DNA of 64,000 nt from Candidatus Phelpsiimicrobium noxiivivens (GTDB lineage Bacteria > Omnitrophota > Gorgyraeia > Velamenicoccales > Velamenicoccaceae), in assembly GCA_001873995.1 (NCBI GenBank), contig MNVR01000007.1:1-64000 (forward strand), in the 5' to 3' direction. Shown here one piece after another: positions 32,613 to 43,490 of the stretch. The notes beneath the pieces were generated by a model, which did not search any database, was not told the origin of the DNA, and was given only the letters and a program-made list of their open reading frames with translations. A program made the position numbers and the translations under genes. Every line of letters begins with the position of its first letter. Positions within the stretch are counted from its first letter, which is position 1.

Positions 32613-32641
32613 TTGCAAAATTTTAAAACGGTTACTATAAT
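32613..32641 (+). promoter_or_regulatory. dnaA promoter
   Basis: TTGCAA (32613-32618), a 17-base spacer and TATAAT (32636-32641) precede dnaA. The DnaA box at 32657 lies 15 bases downstream, near the transcription start, so DnaA binding there would repress its own gene. Confidence 0.7.
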
Positions 32642-32656
32642 GTTGCCCTATACACC

Positions 32657-32665
32657 TGTGGATAA
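32657..32665 (-). promoter_or_regulatory. DnaA box
   Basis: TGTGGATAA is the exact complement of the consensus TTATCCACA. Confidence 0.8.
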
Positions 32666-32705
32666 CTTGTGAACTTTGTTAATTGGACACCACGATATTT
32701 ATATC

Positions 32706-34055
32706 ATGACACAAACCAACGCCACTTGGGAACAAGTCTGCCACACCATAAAACAACGGGTGGGAGAGACGGCCTTTGAGGCCTGGATCAAGCCCGTGAA
32801 GGCGCGCGTAGACGACAAAACGCGCTCCCTGATACTTGAGACCCCAAATGAATTTTTTAAAGACTGGGTGCTCCAGCACTACGACCTTATCATCCGCGAC
32901 GCGCTCAAACACGCAAAAGAAGAATTCAGCGTAGAATACACTATCAACCCGTCGCTATTTTTGGCGGAAAAGCAACCCGCCAGAGAAAGGCAGCCGGAGC
33001 GGGCAAAAGTCAAAGAAGAATTCTTTTTAAATCCAAAATACACGTTTGATAATTTTGTAGTCGGCCCGTCCAATCGATTCACCAACGCCGCGTGCCTGTC
33101 GATCGCCGAGTCTCCTGCCAAGGCCTACAACCCGCTCTTTATTTACGGCAAGGTAGGGTTGGGCAAGACCCACCTTATGCAGGCGATCTGCCATGGTATC
33201 CGACAGCGCGACCCAAAGACAAAATTTTACTACACCCCTACGGAAAAATTCACCAACGAGCTGATCTCATCCATACAACATAGGACTACCCAGGCGTTCC
33301 GGGACAAATTCCGCAACGTAGACGTGCTCTTAATAGATGATATCCACTTTATCGCCAACAAAGAAGCCACGCAGGAAGAGTTTTTCCACACCTTTAACGC
33401 GCTTTACGACAGCCATAAACAGATTATTATCTCTTCTGACCGGCCGCCCAAAGAGATCGCGAAGCTGGAAGAAAGGCTTGTTTCGCGATTCAGTTGGGGC
33501 TTAGTCACGGACATCCAGCCGCCGGACCTTGAAACGCGCGTGGCCATATTAAAGAAAAAAATGGAACACGAGGCAATCAAAGTTCCCGACGACGTTCTCT
33601 TTTTTATCGCGGAAACCATAAAAACCAATATCCGGGAATTGGAAGGCGCCCTTGTCAGGGTCATAGCGTATTCTCTTTTAGAGGAAACAAAAATAACCCT
33701 GGAGATGGCTAAAAATATTTTAAAAGACTTGTTGCGCGAAACCTTAAAACTAATATCCATTGAAGACATTCAGAAGGCTGTAGCGGCGTATTATAGAATA
33801 GATCCAAAAGACCTAAAAACAAAAAAGAGGGTAAAGAACATAGTTTTGTCCAGACAGATCGCCATGTATGTCGCGAGAGAATTAACAGCTATGTCCCTGC
33901 CTGAGATCGGGCAGGCCTTTGGCGGTAAAGACCACACCACGGTCTTACACTCGTTTAAAAAGATAAAATTATCTATCACGCGCGACACCCAGTTAAAACA
34001 AGCCATTGAAAGGATAGTTCTGGATATTAAGTCCGAATCAGGTGTTTTAAAGTAG
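32706..34055 (+). CDS. dnaA: Chromosomal replication initiator DnaA
   Basis: The product has 449 residues from ATG 32706 (MTQTNATWEQVCHTIKQRVG). Domain I is followed by a linker, FDNFVVGPSNRFTNAACLSI, Walker A YGKVGLGKTH, Walker B VLLIDDIHF and a C-terminal HTH with the signature GGKDHTTVLHS. It melts the origin and recruits the helicase. A TTG at 32676 is in frame but overlaps the DnaA-box region and is less likely. Confidence 0.97.
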   Translation: MTQTNATWEQVCHTIKQRVGETAFEAWIKPVKARVDDKTRSLILETPNEFFKDWVLQHYDLIIRDALKHAKEEFSVEYTINPSLFLAEKQPARERQPERAKVKEEFFLNPKYTFDNFVVGPSNRFTNAACLSIAESPAKAYNPLFIYGKVGLGKTHLMQAICHGIRQRDPKTKFYYTPTEKFTNELISSIQHRTTQAFRDKFRNVDVLLIDDIHFIANKEATQEEFFHTFNALYDSHKQIIISSDRPPKEIAKLEERLVSRFSWGLVTDIQPPDLETRVAILKKKMEHEAIKVPDDVLFFIAETIKTNIRELEGALVRVIAYSLLEETKITLEMAKNILKDLLRETLKLISIEDIQKAVAAYYRIDPKDLKTKKRVKNIVLSRQIAMYVARELTAMSLPEIGQAFGGKDHTTVLHSFKKIKLSITRDTQLKQAIERIVLDIKSESGVLK

Positions 34056-34064
34056 TTATGCACA
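34056..34064 (+). promoter_or_regulatory. Near-consensus DnaA box after dnaA
   Basis: TTATGCACA differs from TTATCCACA at one base. It starts immediately after the dnaA stop, within the dnaA-dnaN spacer. Confidence 0.5.
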
Positions 34065-34196
34065 GGTTAAAAAATTGTTTCTGTTTTGTTTTAGCGCTGT
34101 TACGGCGTTTTCAACAGGATCCAAAGTCCCTACTAATACTACTGGTTATATTTTAATATACTAATAGAAGTATAAGCTTTTTACGGAGGTTCGCGC

Positions 34197-35309
34197 ATGA
34201 AGATCAGGATAGATAAGGGAGAATTGTTAAGAGGGGTTCAAATCGCGGGGAATATCATCACACCCAGGAATGTATTACCCATCCTGTCAAATATTTTATT
34301 TGAAACGACAAAAAATAAAATAAAACTTACCACAACCGACCTGGATATTGGTATATCCATAACACTTGACGCGGAGATCGTTGAGCCGGGGGCCATTACC
34401 ATACCGACCAAAAGACTATTGGATATCATCAAAGAGCTTCCGTCGGGCACTGCCCAATTGACCACAAAAAAAAACAATATTGTGGATATCCAGTTAGAAA
34501 ACTGTGAATTTCGGTTAATAGGCCTGCCCAAGGAAGAGTTTCCAAAACTTCCTGAATTAAAAGACAAAGAAGTGTTGGAATTAGACCAGGATATGTTAAA
34601 AGAGATGTTGTATCTCACGTCTTTTGCTGTTTCTCATGAAGAGACCAGATATGTCTTAAATGGCTTATTGTTAGAGATCAGGGCTGGGCAGGAAGGAGGC
34701 CAGGCCGTTATTAAGTTGGTAGGGACAGATGGCCGCAGGCTCGCGGCAGCAGAGAAAAAGGTAGATCTAAAAGCGCGCAAAGATATTAAAATGATCATTC
34801 CCTATAAGTCTATTCAGGAGCTTATGCGCAACCTTCGGGGGGATGGAGTGGTTTCTTTGGTGGTTGGGCAAAACCAGGTATTTTTTGAAATGGATAATAT
34901 GGTCCTTATTTCGCGCCTTATTGAGGGCGACTTTCCTGATTATAACAAGGTCATACCAAGCGCTTCCAGCACCAAGGTCCAATTGGACAAGGAAAGATTT
35001 ATTTTGGTGTTGAGGAGGGCCAATCTATTGACTACGCCTGATTTCCAAGCGGTAAAATTTGAAGTGTTCAAGAACAAATTAGTGGTTTCAAAGTCAACGC
35101 CGGATATAGGCGAATTTAAAGAAGAGATACCACTGGAATATAACGGTAAAGAGCTTGTGATCGGGTTCAATCCGAACTACTTTTTAGAGATGCTCAAGAA
35201 TTGGCGCCAGGATTCATTTAGTCTTGAATTTTATGATGCCGAGAAACCAGGCGTTGTGCGGTCGGGCGAATACGTCTATATCATACAGCCCATGAGGCTG
35301 GGCTCGTAA
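34197..35309 (+). CDS. dnaN: DNA polymerase III beta sliding clamp
   Basis: The product has 370 residues. Three clamp domains are visible; IIPYKSIQELMRNLRGDG and EYVYIIQPMRLGS (C-terminal MP[MV]R[LI]-type end) are typical. The ribosome binding site ACGGAGG precedes the ATG by 8 bases. It tethers the polymerase to DNA. Standard order after dnaA. Confidence 0.97.
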   Translation: MKIRIDKGELLRGVQIAGNIITPRNVLPILSNILFETTKNKIKLTTTDLDIGISITLDAEIVEPGAITIPTKRLLDIIKELPSGTAQLTTKKNNIVDIQLENCEFRLIGLPKEEFPKLPELKDKEVLELDQDMLKEMLYLTSFAVSHEETRYVLNGLLLEIRAGQEGGQAVIKLVGTDGRRLAAAEKKVDLKARKDIKMIIPYKSIQELMRNLRGDGVVSLVVGQNQVFFEMDNMVLISRLIEGDFPDYNKVIPSASSTKVQLDKERFILVLRRANLLTTPDFQAVKFEVFKNKLVVSKSTPDIGEFKEEIPLEYNGKELVIGFNPNYFLEMLKNWRQDSFSLEFYDAEKPGVVRSGEYVYIIQPMRLGS

Positions 35310-35337
35310 ATGCGCGCGGGGTGAGTTTGGGCGATCT

Positions 35338-38009
<2,672 letters not shown>

Positions 38010-38067
38010 AAACCTTACACAGTTAGGCAACAAAGTTTTCTAACCGGGTTTACTCACAGGGGGTGCT

Positions 38068-38883
38068 ATGAGCGATAGCGATACAGGCGTGCTTCACCCG
38101 ATGGCGATCTTGAAAGAGTCGGTGAATGGGTGGTTTAAAAATCTCATTCCGCTGGTGCTCTTTTATAGCGTCATTGTTATTTTGTCGTTTATGTTAAAGT
38201 CCACCAACGAAATGGCATCCGTGCACGCGAGCTTGGTTAGGCCGTGGATGGCCTCCGCGGTCGTAGCGCTTGAAGTTATCCTCACGGCCATTCTAAGCTC
38301 GTTTGTCTGTTTTTTTAGCATTAATTATTTCAAAAAGTTCAGGGAGGAGCAGCGGGCCGCGTTTATGCCGGTTTATCAACAGGCGTGCGCCGGTTTCGCG
38401 GGCTATTTGAAAACGATGATCGTTTTGTTCGTTTTGACATTGGGCGCATTGTCTATAGCTGTGCTATTTTCCGAGTGGGGGAAAAATTATTATTGGGCCC
38501 CAGGTCCCAACAGTTTTAGGATGGCAGTTTTACTGGCGGCCAGTACGGTTTCTGTCGTGTTGTCCATAGCTACCGCGTGGTATGGCTTCTTTTTTTTATT
38601 CTCTCCGCTGATAGCGGCCTTTGAAAAAAAAGGGGTTTTTTCTGCCATACGCGAGAGCAGGGCCAGAGTGCGGGGGAACGCTTTACGTTTATTGGCGCCT
38701 TTTTTGTTGTTCGGTATTTTTTACTTCGTTTTTGGCATCCTTATTATTTTTATAGCTACGCGATTTACGCGCGATAGGCGGATCTTAGACTTTATTGATC
38801 CGGCCATGGTAATGTTATTCGCGCCGTTGGCGCTGGTGCTTTGGTTTGTCAGTTATCGCAAGCTTAAGGAATTAAAGAAATAG
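38068..38883 (+). CDS. Polytopic membrane protein of unknown function
   Basis: The 271-residue protein has about six transmembrane helices (LIPLVLFYSVIVILSFML, VVALEVILTAILSSFVCFF, MIVLFVLTLGALSIAVLF, FLLFGIFYFVFGILIIFIA and others). A conserved-looking SAIRESRARVRGN segment before the fifth helix resembles DUF4013/YciC-like families. It lies between gyrB and gyrA with a plausible GGGGG ribosome binding site. No role can be given. Confidence 0.6.
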   Translation: MSDSDTGVLHPMAILKESVNGWFKNLIPLVLFYSVIVILSFMLKSTNEMASVHASLVRPWMASAVVALEVILTAILSSFVCFFSINYFKKFREEQRAAFMPVYQQACAGFAGYLKTMIVLFVLTLGALSIAVLFSEWGKNYYWAPGPNSFRMAVLLAASTVSVVLSIATAWYGFFFLFSPLIAAFEKKGVFSAIRESRARVRGNALRLLAPFLLFGIFYFVFGILIIFIATRFTRDRRILDFIDPAMVMLFAPLALVLWFVSYRKLKELKK

Positions 38884-38903
38884 CGGCTCCTTGCCAAGAC
38901 GCT

Positions 38904-38990
38904 TGCGATTTCTTACTCAGGAGAAAGAAATCGCTGCGCAGGCCTCGGAGTTAATTTTTATAGGTATAGCTGCCTACAAAGGGAAAAATT
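38904..38990. repeat. Two hairpins before gyrA
   Basis: GCGATTTCTT pairs with AAGAAATCGC (about 38906-38935). TTAATTTTT pairs with AAAAATTAA (about 38952-38990), inner AGG/CCT. The second hairpin ends on the gyrA start codon, so folding could hide the translation start. Confidence 0.5.
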
Positions 38991-38991
38991 A

Positions 38992-41900
38992 ATGTACGCT
39001 GAGAATGAAAGAATAATCCCGGTTTGTATTGAAGATGAGATGAAAGAGTCGTATTTGTCTTACGCGATGAGCGTTATCGTGGGCCGCGCTCTGCCCGATG
39101 TCAAAGACGGCTTAAAACCAGTGCATCGCAGGATACTTTATGCCATGCATGAGCTCAGCCTTGACCACACCAAACCCTATAAAAAATCCGCTCGCATCGT
39201 AGGCGAATGTTTCGTTAAAGACACTCTTGTGCTTACTGAGCGCGGGTTGATCCCTATCCAGGACATTCAGCGCGGTGAACTTGTTTATACTCAAGGCGGC
39301 CGGAATCCGGTAACACAGCTTTTTGAAATGCCGCCGAAAAATTTGTTGAAGATCACGTTGGAAAACGGGATTTGTAATACAGCAACTCCTTCTCAAAAAT
39401 TTAAAGTCTTGAATGAAAAGTGGGATTTTGTGTGGAAAGAAGCCAGGGACCTTACGCCGCAGGACTATGTCGTTATGAAAGCGCAGGCTCCGTCAGTAAA
39501 AGATCATGTCTTGCTGGGCCATTTATCCGGCGCGCGCAAGATCGTCCTTAATGAAAACATAGCCTATTTGTTGGGTTGTTTATTGTCGGACGGATGGGTA
39601 GAAAAGAAAACTAACAGGCTTTATTTTTATTCTATTAGCCATGAGGTAATAGAGAGGGTTGGCGAAATCCTAAAAGAAGAATTTGGCTATCAAGCTAATA
39701 TGGAAATAAAAGAGTATATTTACCGGACAGAACATAAAAATATTAAGCAAACGGGCTATCAGATAAGGATCAACAGAAAAACTATTAATGATTTCTTGGT
39801 TGATGTGTTTTCTCTCAAGGACGCCTGGGCTTTGGCTAAAAAGATACCGCCTCAGATGTTTGTTTCTCGCGCATCCGTGGTGTGGGCGTTTGTTTCGGGT
39901 CTTGTGGATGGCGACGGAAGCGTTCACTGCCAGAGGAATGTGATCCATTATGGTTCTATCTCTGAGGAGCTGATCAATCAATTGCAACTTCTTATGTTCC
40001 AGCATAATGCCGTAAGCGTAAAATATACCCAAGAGCCGAAACAGGAATGCTGGGTCGATCAAAAACGGGTTATCGGCCGGCACAAGTTTTATAGCCTGGA
40101 ATTCAGAGGCCCTTATGCTCATGTAGTTGCTTTAAATATATCTGTTGCCGATCCCGCTAAAAGCGCCAATATTATTAATATGCTTAGCAAAGAGCAACGT
40201 CAACCATGGTCAAGTTTGGATATTTTGCCCTACGCGGGCTCTATGGTATTTGAAGAATTGAGCAAGGCACATCTATGCGGTGGATGGTATCAGGGCTCAG
40301 CCGGCAATAAATTTAGATCTGGGATAAAGTATCAGGGTGGAACCAAAATAAGATACTGCGAAGAATCGCAAGAGAAGCCGTTAAAAATGTCTCAAATCGT
40401 TAGCTGGGGCATTTTGGATAAGTTAAGAAAAATAGATTCCCCGTTTTTTAGATTCTTGGACGGAATACTTGAGCAAAACGTATGTTTTGCTCAAGTGGCT
40501 TCTGTGGAAGCAGCGCCCGCGCAAAAAACATATGACATACAGGTGCAGGATGAGCACGAATTTGTTGCCAACGGAATGATCGTCCATAATTGCCTTGGTA
40601 AATATCATCCGCATGGAGATACCGCTGTTTACGACACCCTGGTGCGCATGGTCCAGGATTTTTCTCTGCGCTATCCTTTGGTGGACGGGCAAGGTAACTT
40701 TGGCTCTGTTGACGGGGATGCTGCTGCCGCAATGCGATACACGGAGGCGAGGCTTGCCGCCATTTCCGACGAGATGCTCTCGGATATTGAAAAAGATACT
40801 GTTGATTTCGCGCCTAATTTTGACGCGTCCCTGCAGGAGCCTGTGCTTCTGCCGTCTGTTTTGCCGAACCTTTTAGTGAATGGTTCAAGCGGCATAGCGG
40901 TCGGTATGGCTACTAACGTGCCGCCGCATAATCTCACAGAAGTTGTTGACGGCATCTGTTTTCTGATAGATAACCCCGAGGCAGAGATAAAAGAGCTTAC
41001 GCGCTTTATTAAGGGGCCTGATTTTCCCACGGGCGGCATTATATGCGGCCGCGACGGTATCAAAAACGCTTTTAATACCGGCAGGGGTAAGATCACACTG
41101 CGGGCGCGGGCCTCTATTGAGCGCCAGAAGAGCGGCAGGGATAATGTCCTGATCACTGAGATACCTTATCAGGTAAATAAAACCACTCTTATTGAATCTA
41201 TCGCCGGACTCGTGCAGGAAAAAAAGATAGAAGGCATCAGTGACATACGAGATGAATCTGATAAAGACGGCATGCGCGTAGTGATAGAGCTTAAGCGCGA
41301 TTCCGAACCGCAGATCATTTTAAATCAGCTTTATAAGCATACTCAACTTGAGACGACGTTTGGCATAATCGCCCTCGCCCTTGTTGAGGGAAGGCCCAGG
41401 GTCCTGAATTTAAAGCAGATCATCCGTTGTTACATAGACCATCGCAAGGCCATAGTCAGGCGCCGCACGCAGTTTGACTTAGATAAGGCGCTTAAGCGCG
41501 CGCACATATTAGAGGGCCTAAAGATCGCCCTTAAATATTTAGACCGCGTCATAAAAACTATCCGCGCGTCAAAGAATACGCCAGAGGCCAAAAAGGCCCT
41601 GATGAAAAATTTTGACCTTTCTGATCTTCAGGCTCAGGCGATCTTAGAGATGCAGTTACAGCGCCTGACCGCTCTTGAGCGCGAAAAATTAGAGGCTGAA
41701 TACCTGGAGCTTTTAAAACAGATAGAAAAATTCCGGGCGATATTGGCTTCGGAGAAATTGATAGAGAATATGATCAAGGATGAACTGGCCGCGCTGAAAA
41801 AGAAATATGGCGACGAGCGCAGGACAGAGATCATAGGCGAAGTGGAGGACATAGAAATAGAAGACCTTATAGCCGAAGAAGACATGGTCATCACCATATC

Positions 41901-42822
41901 GCACGCCGGTTATATAAAAAGGCTTGCCATTAGCGCTTACCGCAAACAGAAACGCGGGGGCAAGGGCGTGACCGCCATGGAGACGAGAGAAGAGGATTTT
42001 GTGGAACGCCTTTTTGTAGCCTCTACCAAGGATTATCTGCTTGTGTTCACTGATCAGGGCCGCCTTCATTGGATAAAGGTCTATGAGATCCCATTGGCTT
42101 CGCGTCAGTCAAAAGGTAAGGCTATCATTAATCTTCTGCAAGTGGGCGCCAAAGAGAAAGCAGCGGCCGTCCTCCCGGTTAAAGAGTTCAGCGATAAAAA
42201 AGCCATTATTCTGTGTTCAAAAATGGGCGTCATTAAGAAGACCTTGTTATCGGCTTTCGCAAATCCGCGTAAAGGCGGTATTGCGGCTATGGGGCTGGAT
42301 AAGGATGACGCGGTTATGGAAGCAAAATTGACGGATGCCAACCAGGATATCCTTATAGCTACTCGTCAGGGTAAGGCAATACGATTTAAGGAAAAACAGA
42401 TCCGCGAGATGGGCCGGCAGGCAAAGGGCGTGCGCGGCATTTTTCTTGCCAAGAAGGATGAAGTTGTCGGTATGGAAGTTATCTCAGCGGATATTACTAA
42501 GACGGGCGCCACTATTTTAACGGTTACGTCAGGCGGCTTTGCCAAGAGGACCGTCCTGGATGAATACAGGATCCAGTCCCGCGGCGGCAAAGGCATCATT
42601 AACGTGAAAGTCACCGAAAAGAACGGCGAGGCAGTGGCGCTCAACTGCGTTTTGCCTGGCGACGAGCTTATGACCATTACCCAGCAGGGCATGATGGTGC
42701 GCTGTCCTGTCAAAGATATTCGTGAAACAGGCCGTAACGCCCAGGGCGTGCGCCTGATGGCGTTAGATAAGAACGACGCCGTCACCTCCGTAGCTAAGAT
42801 CGTAGCTAAGGAAGAAGAATAA
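38992..42822 (+). CDS. gyrA: DNA gyrase subunit A with intein
   Basis: The reading frame is 1276 residues: 72 residues of N-extein, a 461-residue intein, and the remaining GyrA (exteins 815 residues, the normal size). The N-extein has SYLSYAMSVIVGRALPDVKD and KPVHRRILY. The C-extein begins CLGKYHPHGDTAVYDTLVRM and contains the catalytic tyrosine in AAAAMRYTEARLA, followed by the C-terminal pinwheel domain with GQ/RQAKGVR repeats. Function requires splicing. It introduces negative supercoils with GyrB. Confidence 0.97.
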   Translation: MYAENERIIPVCIEDEMKESYLSYAMSVIVGRALPDVKDGLKPVHRRILYAMHELSLDHTKPYKKSARIVGECFVKDTLVLTERGLIPIQDIQRGELVYTQGGRNPVTQLFEMPPKNLLKITLENGICNTATPSQKFKVLNEKWDFVWKEARDLTPQDYVVMKAQAPSVKDHVLLGHLSGARKIVLNENIAYLLGCLLSDGWVEKKTNRLYFYSISHEVIERVGEILKEEFGYQANMEIKEYIYRTEHKNIKQTGYQIRINRKTINDFLVDVFSLKDAWALAKKIPPQMFVSRASVVWAFVSGLVDGDGSVHCQRNVIHYGSISEELINQLQLLMFQHNAVSVKYTQEPKQECWVDQKRVIGRHKFYSLEFRGPYAHVVALNISVADPAKSANIINMLSKEQRQPWSSLDILPYAGSMVFEELSKAHLCGGWYQGSAGNKFRSGIKYQGGTKIRYCEESQEKPLKMSQIVSWGILDKLRKIDSPFFRFLDGILEQNVCFAQVASVEAAPAQKTYDIQVQDEHEFVANGMIVHNCLGKYHPHGDTAVYDTLVRMVQDFSLRYPLVDGQGNFGSVDGDAAAAMRYTEARLAAISDEMLSDIEKDTVDFAPNFDASLQEPVLLPSVLPNLLVNGSSGIAVGMATNVPPHNLTEVVDGICFLIDNPEAEIKELTRFIKGPDFPTGGIICGRDGIKNAFNTGRGKITLRARASIERQKSGRDNVLITEIPYQVNKTTLIESIAGLVQEKKIEGISDIRDESDKDGMRVVIELKRDSEPQIILNQLYKHTQLETTFGIIALALVEGRPRVLNLKQIIRCYIDHRKAIVRRRTQFDLDKALKRAHILEGLKIALKYLDRVIKTIRASKNTPEAKKALMKNFDLSDLQAQAILEMQLQRLTALEREKLEAEYLELLKQIEKFRAILASEKLIENMIKDELAALKKKYGDERRTEIIGEVEDIEIEDLIAEEDMVITISHAGYIKRLAISAYRKQKRGGKGVTAMETREEDFVERLFVASTKDYLLVFTDQGRLHWIKVYEIPLASRQSKGKAIINLLQVGAKEKAAAVLPVKEFSDKKAIILCSKMGVIKKTLLSAFANPRKGGIAAMGLDKDDAVMEAKLTDANQDILIATRQGKAIRFKEKQIREMGRQAKGVRGIFLAKKDEVVGMEVISADITKTGATILTVTSGGFAKRTVLDEYRIQSRGGKGIINVKVTEKNGEAVALNCVLPGDELMTITQQGMMVRCPVKDIRETGRNAQGVRLMALDKNDAVTSVAKIVAKEEE
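39208..40590 (+). mobile_element. GyrA intein with LAGLIDADG (DOD) endonuclease domain
   Basis: The intein starts with Cys (CFVKDTLVLTERG) and ends ANGMIVHN before Cys+1. Block A and block F (TYDIQVQDEHEFVANGMIVH) are intact. Block B reads TATPSQKFKVL, with Gln where His is normal. Block C (YLLGCLLSDGWVE) and block E (FVSGLVDGDGSVH) carry the two endonuclease aspartates. It is inserted at IVGE^CLGKYHPHGD, several residues before the Y^HPHGD site of mycobacterial GyrA inteins. Cys replaces the usual Val at +1. Confidence 0.95.
40467..40496. repeat. Perfect 13-bp palindrome inside the intein
   Basis: ACTTGAGCAAAAC and GTTTTGCTCAAGT pair exactly around GTAT. It encodes ILEQNVCFAQV, between the endonuclease part and the C-terminal splicing blocks. 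Confidence 0.7.
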
Positions 42823-42844
42823 TTTCCGCCCACTGGGCAGAAAA

Positions 42845-42872
42845 TGCCAAACGTCAAGATCCAAATGTCAAA
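42845..42872. repeat. Solo heptamer arm (7-bp period)
   Basis: Four consecutive heptamers of the type TGNCAAA lie between gyrA and tRNA-Glu. They match the left arm of the elements at 51669 and 60491, but no right arm is seen here. Confidence 0.55.
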
Positions 42873-42895
42873 TTAATGATCAATGCTGCTTAACC

Positions 42896-42973
42896 GGCGC
42901 TATCGTCTAGCCTGGTCCAGGACGTCAGCTTCTCAAGCTGAAGACTCGGGTTCGAATCCCGATAGCGCTACCA
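42896..42973 (+). tRNA. tRNA-Glu (CUC anticodon)
   Basis: The acceptor GGCGCTA pairs with TAGCGCT (one G-U). The anticodon arm is TCAGC-TTCTCAA-GCTGA with anticodon CTC, and the T-loop is GGTTCGAATCC. The 3' CCA is encoded, unlike the four minus-strand tRNAs in this window. Confidence 0.93.
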
Positions 42974-43145
42974 ATCTGGTACATACAGAGAACCTCCTCG
43001 GCTGAGGGGGTTTCTTTGTTTGGGACGGGCAAGGGAATGGTGTACTCAACTTCCAGCCGGGGATAATCCACGCGGATTTCCTTGATAAAAGTCCGCATAA
43101 ACGACTTCCGCTCCACGATTGAGCCCTTCATTAGCGTTTCCTGGG
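42974..43145 (-). pseudogene. Serine recombinase C-terminal remnant
   Basis: The minus-strand frame contains ETLMKGSIVERKSFMRTFIK then EIRVDYPRLEVEYTIPLPV, the pattern of the extreme C terminus of large serine recombinases (x-x-ERK-x-F-x-R-x-FVK-x-I ... YT-x-PLP). No upstream domains remain; a repeat array takes their place. It abuts the 3' end of tRNA-Glu, mirroring the recombinase remnant at tRNA-Gln. The two could come from related elements. Confidence 0.65.
42992..43021 (+). terminator. Terminator after tRNA-Glu
   Basis: ACCTCCTC pairs with GAGGGGGT (one G-U) around GGCT, followed by TTTCTTTGTT. It is 19 bases after the tRNA end. Confidence 0.8.
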
Positions 43146-43148
43146 ACC

Positions 43149-43226
43149 AATTAAGGGGACGGTCCTAATTGTCAATTAAGGGGACGGTCCTAATTAAATG
43201 CGACCGAGACTTAAGGGGACGAGACT
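43149..43226. repeat. Array of GGGGAC-type palindromic repeats
   Basis: AATTAAGGGGACGGTCCTAATT occurs at 43149-43170 and 43174-43195; its outer six bases and the inner GGAC/GTCC part are self-complementary. A variant, ACTTAAGGGGACGAGACT, follows at 43209-43226. It resembles repeats associated with REP-type (Y1) transposases, but no such transposase is in the window. Confidence 0.65.
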
Positions 43227-43490
43227 TACATCAAAAGTATTTTCGCGGAAGGCGAGTTGAGTTCGAGGGGGACTATTAAGGAAAACTTAATAGTTCAAAA
43301 AGAAGGCAGCCGCAAGGTTAAAGGGCAGGTCTTACAATTTGCCGGTCATTATCGCGGTTGGCTATCGGGTAAATTTCAGTCGAGGCGCGCAATTCAGGCA
43401 GTGGGCTGCTGATCGGCTTAACGAGTATCTGGTTAAGGGTTTTACGCAAAGGCCGAAGAAACCTTAGAAACGAGTTGAGAGGGAGGTCAA
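43227..43490 (+). other. Spacer before the SEC-C pseudogene
   Basis: About 260 bases with no recognisable gene. An imperfect ACTATTAAGG/CCTTAATAGT-type inverted repeat lies near 43271-43294, and a strong ribosome binding site (AGGGAGG) near 43480. Nothing else can be supported. Confidence 0.3.

Larger units (their letters stand above)
32550..32705. other. Candidate replication origin (oriC), rpmH-dnaA intergenic
   Basis: Genes on both sides diverge from this AT-rich stretch: rpmH, yidC, parAB and the rest leftward, dnaA, dnaN and gyrB rightward. It holds divergent promoters and a perfect DnaA box. Only one strict box is seen, so the full origin may extend into the dnaA-dnaN spacer, where a near box lies at 34056. 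Confidence 0.7.

Noticed and set aside
43149-43226. CRISPR array.
   Set aside because: Only two exact units with a 3-base gap, palindromic units, no spacers of constant length and no cas genes.
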